Translations under genes and position numbers: made by a program | In this document: positions 1-5,245 of the stretch, piece by piece | How the letters are laid out: each line of letters begins with the position of its first letter | How positions within the stretch are numbered: the first letter of the stretch is position 1 | Source: an uncultured Coriobacteriales bacterium | GTDB lineage: Bacteria; Actinomycetota; Coriobacteriia; Coriobacteriales; Atopobiaceae | Assembly: GCA_947305035.1 (NCBI GenBank) | Contig: CAMZCV010000097.1 | Span: 1-5,245 of the forward strand | Length of the DNA: 5,245 bases | Reading direction: 5' to 3' | Notes under the pieces: generated by a model | Database searches by the model: none | What the model saw: only the letters and a program-made list of their open reading frames with translations | Told to the model about the DNA's origin: nothing

Positions 1-174
1 CCGGAGATAGGGGAGTGCCTTGCGTGGCTCAAGGCGCAGGACGGCGTGCTGGGGGCGCAGGTCACCGGCTCGGGATCCTGCTCATTCGCCATCTGCGAGA
101 ACGACGATGCCGCTGCGCGCATAGCTTCGCTGAGCCCGTGGTGGGCATGCGCCACGAGGACCCTCTCGGCGTAG
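1..174 (+). CDS. ispE: 4-diphosphocytidyl-2-C-methyl-D-erythritol kinase (IspE), C-terminal 57 residues, 5' end outside window
   Basis: An open frame runs from base 1 to a TAG stop at 172-174 with no start inside, so this is the 3' end of a gene entering from the left. The translation contains VTGSGSCSFAIC (about residues 21-32 of the fragment), which matches the C-terminal glycine-rich motif of GHMP kinases (SGSG followed by a hydrophobic strand). The ending, with WWACATRTL, resembles IspE C-termini of GC-rich Gram-positives. IspE is a cytoplasmic enzyme that phosphorylates 4-diphosphocytidyl-2-C-methylerythritol with ATP in the non-mevalonate isoprenoid pathway. The ATP-binding and catalytic N-terminal parts are not visible, so another GHMP kinase remains possible. 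The gene converges on the exchanger gene with only 7 bp between stop codons, and I see no terminator hairpin in that gap. Confidence 0.72.
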   Translation, partial: PEIGECLAWLKAQDGVLGAQVTGSGSCSFAICENDDAAARIASLSPWWACATRTLSA

Positions 175-181
175 CGGGGTT

Positions 182-1114
182 CTACATAAACAGCAGGTTC
201 GCCAGGTACATCACGTAGAACAGCAGCATGATGGCGCCCCAGATGCGCCTGAGCGAGCGCGTGCGGATGCAGGCAATCCAGAGCAGGACCACGGCCGCGG
301 TGGCAAGGATGCCGTCGAGCAGGAAGCCCTCCTCGAAGGGGATGGGGTTCAAGACGCCCGCAAGGCCAAGCACGAAGAGGATGTTGAAGATATTGCTGCC
401 CACGATGTTGCCGATGGCGATATCGGCCTCCTTGCGCGTGGCCGCGGTGACCGACGTCACGAGCTCGGGCAGCGAGGTGCCGAGGGCGACGATGGTGAGG
501 CCGATGACGCGCTCGGAGACGCCGAAGACGCGGGCGACCCCGGTTGCACCGTCCACTACGAAGTTGGAACCGAAGACGATGCACGCAGCACCGAGCACCA
601 GGAACGCCGCGAGCATCCAGAGCGGTTTTGGATCCTCGGGCTCCTCGTCGCTGCCCTCCTTGAGGCCCAGGACGACGGTGTATATGAGGTACACGATGAA
701 GCAGGCCACGAGGATGCCTGCATCGAAACGGCTGAGCCGGCCGTCGGGCAGGCCGAGCACGAGCAGGAGCACCGTGATGCCGATGGTGAAGGGGATCTCG
801 ATTTTGAAGGTGGACGTCTGGATGGGTACCTCCACGATCACCGCGGTGAGGCCGAGGATCACGAGGACGTTCATGAGGTTGCTGCCGAGCACGTTTCCGA
901 TGGCGATGCCCGTGGCGTCCTTCAGGCCGGATGAGATTGAGACGGCCGCCTCGGGTGCGCTCGTGCCCATGGCCACGACGGTGAGGCCCACGACCAGCGG
1001 GGGCACGCCGAGCAGCTTCGCAAGGCCGCTCGCGCCGTCCACGAACACGTCGGCGCCCTTCACGAGCAGCGCGAAGCCTATGACGAGCAGGGCCAATCCC
1101 TTAACGATCTCCAT
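182..1114 (-). CDS. CaCA-family sodium/calcium (cation) exchanger, YrbG-like
   Basis: This is an integral membrane antiporter of 310 residues, the usual size for prokaryotic CaCA exchangers. Numbered from an upstream TTG (three residues earlier than my start), both signature alpha repeats are present: GTSAPE at 53-58 with GNVLGSN at 76-82, and GTSLPE at 215-220 with GNIVGSN at 238-244. The ion-binding Glu58 and Glu220 are intact. By spacing, Asn85 and Asn247 align with Asn81 and Asp240 of archaeal NCX_Mj, so the second site is Asn rather than Asp; this may alter ion preference (inference). The protein is hydrophobic throughout, with roughly ten membrane segments and an acidic loop near 157-165 (GSDEEPED) between its two halves. 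The family exchanges Ca2+ for Na+ or H+ across the membrane; the true ions cannot be read from sequence. I chose ATG at 1112-1114 because GAGG lies 9 nt upstream; the TTG at 1121-1123 abuts that GAGG directly. Confidence 0.93.
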   Translation of the reverse strand: MEIVKGLALLVIGFALLVKGADVFVDGASGLAKLLGVPPLVVGLTVVAMGTSAPEAAVSISSGLKDATGIAIGNVLGSNLMNVLVILGLTAVIVEVPIQTSTFKIEIPFTIGITVLLLVLGLPDGRLSRFDAGILVACFIVYLIYTVVLGLKEGSDEEPEDPKPLWMLAAFLVLGAACIVFGSNFVVDGATGVARVFGVSERVIGLTIVALGTSLPELVTSVTAATRKEADIAIGNIVGSNIFNILFVLGLAGVLNPIPFEEGFLLDGILATAAVVLLWIACIRTRSLRRIWGAIMLLFYVMYLANLLFM

Positions 1115-1123
1115 GATGGGCAA

Positions 1124-1127
1124 CCTC
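1124..1127 (-). promoter_or_regulatory. Ribosome binding site of the exchanger gene (decides its start)
   Basis: GAGG on the minus strand lies 9 nt before ATG 1114. The same GAGG directly abuts the in-frame TTG at 1123, which is too close to serve it, so the shorter 310-residue product is preferred. Confidence 0.6.
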
Positions 1128-1160
1128 GAATGCAGGGCATGGTTTGATTAAGACCCTTGC

Positions 1161-1166
1161 ATTATA
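1161..1166 (-). promoter_or_regulatory. Candidate -10 box of the exchanger promoter
   Basis: The minus strand reads a perfect TATAAT here, about 46 nt upstream of the exchanger ATG, predicting a leader of about 40 nt. The surroundings are AT-richer than the coding DNA. At spacings of 16-18 nt the -35 position holds only GC-rich sequence such as AGGCTC, so no good -35 box is visible and the call rests on the -10 element and its position. Confidence 0.4.
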
Positions 1167-1179
1167 GCGTCACATCCGA

Positions 1180-1222
1180 ACCCGAGCCTGTTCGGGTATC
1201 ATAACGAGTCAACCGATACCCG
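1180..1222 (+). promoter_or_regulatory. Overlapping inverted repeats in the leader of the deoB-pdp operon (possible operator or RNA switch)
   Basis: Three complementary blocks are visible. ACCCGA (1180-1185) pairs with TCGGGT (1192-1197) across a 6-nt loop. CGGGTATC (1193-1200) pairs perfectly over 8 bp with GATACCCG (1215-1222) across a 14-nt loop. The middle block is shared, so only one hairpin can form at a time. A weak -10-like TATCAT (1197-1202) overlaps the middle block, but I found no matching -35. The region lies 19-61 nt upstream of the deoB ATG. It could be a repressor operator, as nucleoside catabolic operons are commonly repressed, or an RNA leader structure. No regulator gene is in the window, and the function is inferred only from symmetry and position. 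Confidence 0.35.
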
Positions 1223-1228
1223 TCATAC

Positions 1229-1232
1229 GAGG
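1229..1232 (+). promoter_or_regulatory. Ribosome binding site of deoB
   Basis: GAGG lies 8 nt before the ATG at 1241. It supports that start, which also matches the usual N-terminus of the DeoB family. Confidence 0.6.
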
Positions 1233-1240
1233 TCTTTTCC

Positions 1241-2431
1241 ATGGCGAAACGCGTTTTCATCATCGTGCTCGACAGCTTCGGAATAGGCGAGATGCCCGAC
1301 GCGGCAGTGTATGGCGATGAGGGGTCGAACACCCTCTGCGCCTGCGCGACGACATCCTGCCTGAAGATTCCCAACCTTTCCAAACTGGGCCTTCTCAACG
1401 TCGAAGGCGCGCTCGACTCGGTCTACGATGTCGACCTCGCGCCTGTCGATGCACCCGCTGGAGCCTTCGCACGCCTGATGGAGGCATCCATGGGCAAGGA
1501 CACCACCGTGGGCCACTGGGAGCTCGCGGGGGTTGTCTCGTCCGAGCTCTTCCCCACGTATCCCGAGGGGTTCCCACCCGAGGTCATCGACGAGTTCGTG
1601 CGGCAGACCGGCCGCGGCGTGCTCTGCAACAAGCCCTACTCGGGCACCGAGGTCATCTTCGACTACGGCCGCAAACACCTGGAGACGGGCGATCTTATCG
1701 TCTACACCTCGGCGGATTCGGTGTTCCAGATTGCGGCGCATGAGTGCGTGGTGCCGCTCGAGGATCTCTACGACTACTGCCGCATCGCGCGTTCCATCCT
1801 CATCGGCAAGCACGGCGTGGGGCGCGTGATCGCGCGTCCGTTCGTGGGGAAGTGGCCGAACTTCAAGCGCACGTCCAACCGCCACGACTTCTCGCTGCCT
1901 CCCACCGGGCCCACCATGCTCGACAGCATCTCGGCAGCCGGTATGGACGTGCTCGCGGTGGGCAAGATCTGGGACATCTTTGCGCATCGCGGCATGACGG
2001 ATCACGTGCACACGCAGGACAACTCCGACGGCATAGCCAAGACCCTCGCGTGGATGGACCGCGACTTCGAGGGGCTCTGCTTCACCAACCTCGTCGACAC
2101 CGACTCGGTCTACGGCCACCGCAACGACGCCGAGGGCTATGCCAGGGCGATCTCCGCGTTCGACGCCAAGCTGCCCGAGTTGCTCGCCAAGCTGCGCGAC
2201 GACGACCTGCTCATGATCACGGCCGACCACGGATGCGACCCCGTCACGCCGTCCACCGACCATAGCCGCGAGTACGTCTTCTGGCTCACCGCGGGCAAGC
2301 GCGTGCGCAGGGGCGCCAACCTGGGTACGCTTCCCACATTCGCCGATATGTCGGCAACCGTCCTCGACTATCTGGGGCTCGCGCCCTTGGAACACGGAAC
2401 GTCACGTCTGTCTCAAATCATGGAGGTGTAG
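1241..2431 (+). CDS. deoB: Phosphopentomutase
   Basis: This is a full-length 396-residue DeoB, near the family's usual 390-410. It is a cytoplasmic Mn2+-dependent enzyme of the alkaline-phosphatase superfamily. It interconverts (deoxy)ribose 1-phosphate and 5-phosphate, linking nucleoside phosphorolysis to the pentose phosphate and glycolytic pathways. Visible landmarks are VLDSFGIGEMPDA at 9-21, with metal ligand Asp11; KDTTVGHWE at 86-94, carrying the phosphothreonine, probably Thr88; TSADSVFQIAAHE at 156-168; and VDTDSVYGHR at 285-294, with Asp288 and His293. ADHGCDP at 328-334 contributes Asp329 and His330, and TDHSRE at 339-344 contributes His341. The ligand set matches that of the characterised Bacillus enzyme by spacing. 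It is first in a tight operon: the stop at 2429-2431 lies 3 nt before the deoD start, and its last codons contain the deoD ribosome binding site, suggesting translational coupling. No anomalies were seen. Confidence 0.97.
   Translation: MAKRVFIIVLDSFGIGEMPDAAVYGDEGSNTLCACATTSCLKIPNLSKLGLLNVEGALDSVYDVDLAPVDAPAGAFARLMEASMGKDTTVGHWELAGVVSSELFPTYPEGFPPEVIDEFVRQTGRGVLCNKPYSGTEVIFDYGRKHLETGDLIVYTSADSVFQIAAHECVVPLEDLYDYCRIARSILIGKHGVGRVIARPFVGKWPNFKRTSNRHDFSLPPTGPTMLDSISAAGMDVLAVGKIWDIFAHRGMTDHVHTQDNSDGIAKTLAWMDRDFEGLCFTNLVDTDSVYGHRNDAEGYARAISAFDAKLPELLAKLRDDDLLMITADHGCDPVTPSTDHSREYVFWLTAGKRVRRGANLGTLPTFADMSATVLDYLGLAPLEHGTSRLSQIMEV
2422..2426 (+). promoter_or_regulatory. Ribosome binding site of deoD inside the end of deoB
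   Basis: GGAGG is embedded in the last codons of deoB, 8 nt before the ATG at 2435. Ribosomes finishing deoB would cover this site, so expression of the two genes is probably coupled (inference). Confidence 0.65.
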
Positions 2432-2434
2432 ATC

Positions 2435-3160
2435 ATGCCAACCCCGCACAATGCCGCCGAGAAGGGCCAGATCGCCAAGGTCGTCCTCATGCCGGGGGAT
2501 CCGCTGCGCGCGAAGGTGGTCGCCGAGCGCTACCTCGACGACGCCGTCCAGTTCAATGCCGTCCGCAACATGTTCGGCTATACGGGCACCTATAACGGCG
2601 TGCCCGTCTCGGTTATGGGCAGCGGCATGGGCATGCCCTCCATCGGCATCTACGCGCACGAGCTCTATGCCTTCTACGACGTGGACGCCATCATCCGCAT
2701 CGGCAGCGCGGGCGGTCTGGACGAGCGCACGCGCCTGCGCGACCTCGTGATCGCCCAGGGCGCTTGCACCGACTCCAACTTCGGCGCCATGTACCATCTG
2801 CCCGGAACCTTCGCGCCCATCGCCGACTACGGGCTGCTCTCGACCGCCGCGGGCATCGCTGCCAAGCGGGGCGTGAACACGCTCGTGGGCAACGTCATCT
2901 CCTCCGACCACTTCTACCACGCCGCGGCCGACACCGATGCCGCTGCACGCTGGCAGGGCATGGGCGTGCTCGCCGTGGAGATGGAGGCGGCCGCGCTCTA
3001 CATGATCGCCGCCGAGCACCGCAAGCGTGCGCTTGGCATGTTCACGGTCTCCGACCTCATCCATACCGCCGCGACCGGCGAGATGACCGCAGAGGAGCGC
3101 GAGACCAGCTTCGACGACATGATGCAGGTGGCGCTCGAGACCGCCATCACGGTTGGATAG
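2435..3160 (+). CDS. deoD: DeoD-type purine nucleoside phosphorylase
   Basis: This is a 241-residue cytoplasmic enzyme of the hexameric NP-I family; E. coli DeoD is 239 residues. It cleaves purine (deoxy)ribonucleosides with phosphate to the free base and (deoxy)ribose 1-phosphate, the substrate of DeoB encoded just upstream. The start MPTPHN carries the conserved His5. VVLMPGDPLRAK (16-27) gives Gly21 and Arg25 for phosphate binding. Arg44 lies in the VRNMFG segment, and IIRIGSAGG (86-94) holds Arg88 and Ser91. ACTDSNFG (110-117) is the typical family segment. VEMEAA (181-186) binds the sugar and base. TVSDLI (204-209) holds catalytic Asp207, with partner Arg222 in AEERETSF (219-226). The stretch between Asp207 and Arg222 is two residues longer than in E. 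coli, a minor loop difference. The start is fixed by GGAGG at 2422 and by the family N-terminus. Confidence 0.97.
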   Translation: MPTPHNAAEKGQIAKVVLMPGDPLRAKVVAERYLDDAVQFNAVRNMFGYTGTYNGVPVSVMGSGMGMPSIGIYAHELYAFYDVDAIIRIGSAGGLDERTRLRDLVIAQGACTDSNFGAMYHLPGTFAPIADYGLLSTAAGIAAKRGVNTLVGNVISSDHFYHAAADTDAAARWQGMGVLAVEMEAAALYMIAAEHRKRALGMFTVSDLIHTAATGEMTAEERETSFDDMMQVALETAITVG

Positions 3161-3165
3161 GGTGA
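3159..3165 (+). promoter_or_regulatory. Ribosome binding site of cdd overlapping the deoD stop
   Basis: AGGGTGA lies 5 nt before the ATG at 3171 and overlaps the deoD TAG (3158-3160). It is a partial match to the anti-Shine-Dalgarno sequence. It favours ATG 3171 over the upstream in-frame TTG (3153) and GTG (3162). Confidence 0.45.
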
Positions 3166-3170
3166 CGGCG

Positions 3171-3581
3171 ATGGACGACCGGCAGCTCGTCGAGCTCGCG
3201 TGCGCGGCGCGCGAGCAGGCTTACGCGCCGTACTCGGGTTTCTCCGTGGGAGCTGCGCTGCTCGACGCGGACGGCCGCATATGGCAGGGCTGCAACATCG
3301 AGAACGCCGCGTTCGGACCCACGGTGTGCGCCGAGCGGGTTGCGTTGTTCAAGGCCGTGAGCGAGGGCGTGCGCTCCTTCGAGGCGCTCGCGGTTGCGGG
3401 CGGCCCGGCGGGGGAGAGCATCGCCGCCTTCACCGCGCCATGCGGTGTGTGCCGCCAGGTTCTGCGCGAGTTCTGCTCTGACGGGTTCCGCATCATCCTC
3501 GCCGCTCCCGACGGCGAAACGCGCACCTTCACGCTGGGGGAGCTGCTCCCCCAGAGCTTCGGGCCGAGCAGCCTTGCCTGA
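3171..3581 (+). CDS. cdd: Cytidine deaminase
   Basis: This is a 136-residue homotetrameric-type cytidine deaminase, the same length as B. subtilis Cdd. It is a cytoplasmic zinc enzyme that hydrolyses cytidine and deoxycytidine to uridine and deoxyuridine plus ammonia. The products feed the pyrimidine phosphorylase encoded next. Motifs: AYAPYSGFSVGAAL (17-30); CNIENAAFG (41-49) with substrate-binding Asn42 and Glu44; TVCAER (51-56) with zinc ligand Cys53 and proton-shuttle Glu55; PCGVCRQVL (90-98) with zinc ligands Cys91 and Cys94; and the typical ending FTLGELLPQSFGP (120-132). I chose ATG 3171, 10 nt after deoD, because it gives the family's usual N-terminus and length. An upstream TTG at 3153, overlapping deoD, would add six residues (MDRVTA) with no family support. 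All catalytic residues are present. Confidence 0.96.
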   Translation: MDDRQLVELACAAREQAYAPYSGFSVGAALLDADGRIWQGCNIENAAFGPTVCAERVALFKAVSEGVRSFEALAVAGGPAGESIAAFTAPCGVCRQVLREFCSDGFRIILAAPDGETRTFTLGELLPQSFGPSSLA

Positions 3582-3600
3582 TCCATCGCCTGCGTTATTT

Positions 3601-3605
3601 GGAGG
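3601..3605 (+). promoter_or_regulatory. Ribosome binding site of pdp
   Basis: GGAGG lies 6 nt before the ATG at 3612, in the 30-nt gap after cdd. A second in-frame ATG at 3618 is less well placed and would drop the conserved first residues. Confidence 0.65.
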
Positions 3606-3611
3606 ACCGCC

Positions 3612-4952
3612 ATGCGCATGTACGACATCATCGAGAAGAAGCGCGACGGCGCTGCCCTCACCAACGAGGAGATCGATTTCTTCGTCACGGGCTATGTTGC
3701 GGGCGACATCCCCGATTACCAGGCATCCGCCCTGTTCATGGCCATCTTCTTCCGCGGCATGGATGCGCGCGAGACGGCGCACCTCACCATGGCGATGGCG
3801 CGGTCGGGCGATATGCTCGACCTCTCGTCCATTCCCGGCATCAAGGTGGACAAGCACTCCACGGGAGGCGTGGGCGACAAGACCACGCTGGTCGTCGTGC
3901 CCATCGTGGCGTCTCTCGGCGTGCCCGTGGCAAAGATCACCGGCCGCGGCCTTGGGCACACGGGCGGCACGGTCGACAAGATGGAATCCATTCCCGGGCT
4001 CGATGTCGCGCCCAGCCGCGAGAGGTTCCTCGAGATAGCGCGCACGGTGGGCGGCGTGGTGGTGGGGCAGTCGGGCAACCTCGACCCCGCAGACAAGAAG
4101 TTCTACGCCCTGCGCGACGTCACGGCCACGGTGGACAGCATGCCGCTCATCGCGTCCAGTGTCATGAGCAAGAAGATCGCCGCGGGTGCCGACCGCATCC
4201 TGCTGGAGGTCACGTGCGGCAACGGCGCCTTCATGAAGTCTGTCGACGACGCCATCGAGCTGTCGCGCCAGATGGTCGAGATCGGCGAGAACGTGGGCCG
4301 CACCACGGTGGCGCTCATCACCGACATGGGTGCGCCGCTCGGAGCCTGCGTGGGCAATGCTCTGGAGGTGCGCGAGGTCTGCGACGTGCTTCAGGGGAGG
4401 GGACCCGCCGACGTGACCGAGGTCTGCGTGGAGTTGGCTGCCAACATGGCGCAGCTCGGCGGCAAGGGCACGCTCGATGAGTGCCGCGCCCTGGTCTGCG
4501 CGAGCATTTCTCATGGCAGTGCCTTTGCAAAGCTCCGCGAGATAGTGGCAGCGCTTGGCGGAAACCCGTCTGCCCTCGACAATACCGCACTGCTCCCGCA
4601 GGCGCCCTGCTCGCGCGAGGTGCACGCGCCGCGCGGCGGGTTCGTTTGGGCGATGGATACCGAGCGCGTGGGAACGGCGTCGGTCGTGCTCGGGGCCGGG
4701 CGAGCCACGAAGGAAGACAGCATCGACTACGCTGCGGGAATCGTGCTTGCGCGGAAGACGGGCGATGCGGTTGCAGAGGGCGAGGTCATAGCCACGATTT
4801 ACGCGGCGCGCGAGGATCTGCTCGATGAGGGGGAGCGGGTACTGCTCGGTGCCTATGACATCCGGGATGAGCAACCGGGGCCGCGCCAGCATTTCTACGC
4901 GCGCGTCTCCCGTGACGGCATCGACCGCTTCTGGGACAAGGGGGACAGGTAA
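3612..4952 (+). CDS. pdp: Pyrimidine-nucleoside phosphorylase (thymidine phosphorylase family)
   Basis: This is a 446-residue cytoplasmic NP-II family enzyme that phosphorolyses uridine, deoxyuridine and thymidine to the base and (deoxy)ribose 1-phosphate. Domains run in the usual order: a small helical N-terminal part (MRMYDIIEKKRDG onward), the glycine-rich phosphate-binding segment DKHSTGGVGDKTT (80-92) with Lys81 and His82, GRGLGHTGGT (111-120), ALRDVTATVDS (166-176) with Arg168, SSVMSKKIA (182-190) with Ser183 and Lys187, and a C-terminal domain with GAGRATKEDSID (361-372). The spacing before DKHSTGG and the N-terminus resemble Bacillus Pdp more than E. coli DeoA, so broad pyrimidine specificity is likely (inference); databases may label it deoA. 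It is last in the operon, 30 nt after cdd. Oddity: the last six codons (WDKGDR) and the TAA lie inside a perfect palindrome (4932-5000), so the native C-terminus was probably replaced by an inserted element. Confidence 0.95.
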   Translation: MRMYDIIEKKRDGAALTNEEIDFFVTGYVAGDIPDYQASALFMAIFFRGMDARETAHLTMAMARSGDMLDLSSIPGIKVDKHSTGGVGDKTTLVVVPIVASLGVPVAKITGRGLGHTGGTVDKMESIPGLDVAPSRERFLEIARTVGGVVVGQSGNLDPADKKFYALRDVTATVDSMPLIASSVMSKKIAAGADRILLEVTCGNGAFMKSVDDAIELSRQMVEIGENVGRTTVALITDMGAPLGACVGNALEVREVCDVLQGRGPADVTEVCVELAANMAQLGGKGTLDECRALVCASISHGSAFAKLREIVAALGGNPSALDNTALLPQAPCSREVHAPRGGFVWAMDTERVGTASVVLGAGRATKEDSIDYAAGIVLARKTGDAVAEGEVIATIYAAREDLLDEGERVLLGAYDIRDEQPGPRQHFYARVSRDGIDRFWDKGDR

Positions 4953-5000
4953 CTCGCTGTCCCACTTTGGGACAGCGAGTTACCTGTCCCCCTTGTCCCA
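4932..5000. repeat. Perfect 33-bp inverted repeat with 3-nt loop; paired REP-like (BIME/MITE-like) element
   Basis: The left arm (4932-4964) and right arm (4968-5000) are exact reverse complements over 33 bp, separated only by CTT (4965-4967). Symmetry stops at 4931/5001. Each arm also folds alone: GGGACAG (4942-4948) pairs with CTGTCCC (4957-4963), and GGGACAG (4969-4975) with CTGTCCC (4984-4990), each with an 8-nt loop. GGGACA or its complement occurs six times in 69 bp. The structure is like two REP units in inverted orientation. GGGACA/TGTCCC-rich palindromes are, as I recall, dispersed elements in several bacterial groups, some linked to REP-associated Y1 transposases. No transposase and no second copy occur in this window. 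The element starts inside the pdp coding region and ends at the base next to the stop codon of the convergent gene. The lack of mismatches suggests a recent origin or ongoing correction. Confidence 0.9.
4932..5000. terminator. Possible bidirectional terminator between pdp and the convergent edge gene
   Basis: The palindrome is the only sequence between the pdp stop (4952) and the opposing stop (5001-5003), and no other terminator is visible. RNA from either strand would form a very stable hairpin. There is no following T-tract on either strand, so it is not a canonical intrinsic terminator; RNA end protection or RNase III processing are alternatives. The role is inferred from position and fold. 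Confidence 0.4.
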
Positions 5001-5245
5001 CTACAGCAGCGGCTGGTCGAACTCGTAGAGCGCCTCATTCACCGCGAAGAGGTCGTAGTCGCCGTTCCTGATGAAATACTCCACGATGACATCGCGCTTG
5101 TTGGCGTGCGAGAAGGCGAAGCCGGCGCGCTCGAGCAGGCTTCTCGTCTCCTCGAGCGAAAGCTTGAGCGCGATGGCGAGCGCGAGCACCGTCTTCTTGG
5201 CGGGCCGGTAATCCGCGTCGCTGCGGATGCGCGAGAAGAGCTGGC
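5001..5245 (-). CDS. Conserved protein of unknown function, C-terminal 80 residues (5' end outside window)
   Basis: The minus-strand frame is open from the window edge (first full codon 5243-5241) to TAG at 5003-5001, giving 80 residues beginning QLFSRIRSDADYRPAKK. A GTG at 5189 exists in frame, but the 18 residues before it continue the same conserved-looking domain, so I treat the gene as partial rather than starting there. The fragment is helical. Residues 1-45 (FSRIRS, then ALAIALKLSLEETRSLLERAG) look like a Cro/C1-type helix-turn-helix. They are followed by DVIVEYFIRNGDYDLFAVNEALYEF (51-75) and the ending DQPLL. I recall this C-terminal pattern from uncharacterised gut-bacterial proteins, some fused to an N-terminal macro (ADP-ribose-binding) domain; that is memory, not shown here. 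No signal or membrane segment is visible. It is convergent with the nucleoside operon, so a functional link is not implied. Confidence 0.75.
   Translation of the reverse strand, partial: QLFSRIRSDADYRPAKKTVLALAIALKLSLEETRSLLERAGFAFSHANKRDVIVEYFIRNGDYDLFAVNEALYEFDQPLL

Noticed and set aside
15..218. Plus-strand 67-codon frame at the left edge
   Set aside because: It overlaps the IspE-like frame 1-174, whose GHMP motif is recognisable, and it runs into the exchanger gene; the translation is Arg/Gly-rich and unlike any family.
228..1151. Plus-strand open frame (307 codons) opposite the exchanger gene
   Set aside because: The exchanger on the minus strand has both alpha-repeat motifs and a membrane-protein profile. 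The plus frame is Ser/Thr/Arg/Pro-rich shadow sequence.
1144..1167. Plus-strand promoter for deoB using TTGATT (1144-1149) and TTATAG (1162-1167)
   Set aside because: The 12-nt spacer is too short for a sigma-70-type promoter, and no better pair was found in the region.
1223..2395. Long minus-strand open frame (390 codons) opposite deoB
   Set aside because: It is antisense to a fully conserved deoB. Its composition (rich in Val, His, Arg, Gly, Glu) is typical of a GC-rich shadow frame, and no recognisable domain was seen.
3153..3170. TTG (3153) or GTG (3162) as the cdd start
   Set aside because: ATG 3171 gives the usual 136-residue length and N-terminus and has the better-placed ribosome binding site.
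3147..4892. Very long minus-strand open frame (581 codons) opposite cdd and pdp
   Set aside because: It is a shadow of two well-supported genes with intact motifs; the His/Arg/Ala-rich translation has no family resemblance.
4932..5000. CRISPR-like repeat cluster, suggested by repeated GGGACA motifs
   Set aside because: The motifs are arranged as one inverted repeat with no regular spacers and no cas genes.
5001..5189. A complete 62-residue small gene starting at GTG 5189
   Set aside because: The frame stays open to the window edge, and the upstream residues (QLFSRIRSDADYRPAKK) continue the domain, so this is the tail of a larger gene.

Overview
The window is GC-rich, densely packed bacterial DNA. 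Base composition, strong GAGG/GGAGG ribosome binding sites, and a DeoB + DeoD + Cdd + Pdp cluster with Gram-positive-type proteins suggest an actinobacterium. The class Coriobacteriia (gut or oral relatives of Collinsella, Olsenella or Eggerthella) fits best. This placement is inference from general resemblance, not from a marker gene.

Layout. Positions 1-174 (+) carry the last 57 codons of a GHMP-family kinase, most likely IspE of the non-mevalonate isoprenoid pathway. It converges, with a 7-bp gap, on a complete CaCA-family cation/calcium exchanger (182-1114, -). A 126-bp divergent intergenic region (1115-1240) follows. It holds a TATAAT box for the exchanger and overlapping inverted repeats upstream of the next gene. 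Then come four tightly spaced + strand genes: deoB (1241-2431), deoD (2435-3160), cdd (3171-3581) and pdp (3612-4952). The right edge (5001-5245, -) is the C-terminal part of a conserved protein of unknown function, cut by the window end.

How the genes work together. The four-gene cluster is a nucleoside salvage/catabolism operon. Cdd deaminates (deoxy)cytidine to (deoxy)uridine. Pdp phosphorolyses pyrimidine nucleosides and DeoD phosphorolyses purine nucleosides, each releasing a base and (deoxy)ribose 1-phosphate. DeoB isomerises the 1-phosphates to 5-phosphates for central metabolism. Deoxyribose-phosphate aldolase (deoC), the usual last step, is not in the window. All catalytic residues I could place are intact in the four enzymes.

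The most striking non-coding feature is a perfect 33-bp inverted repeat with a 3-nt loop (4932-5000). It fills the whole gap between pdp and the convergent gene and encodes the last six residues and stop codon of pdp. Each arm is also a small hairpin, so the element looks like a pair of head-to-head REP-like units (BIME- or MITE-like) that inserted at the end of pdp and may serve as a bidirectional terminator. I did not find a convincing entirely new biological system; this palindrome and the edge gene are the best leads.
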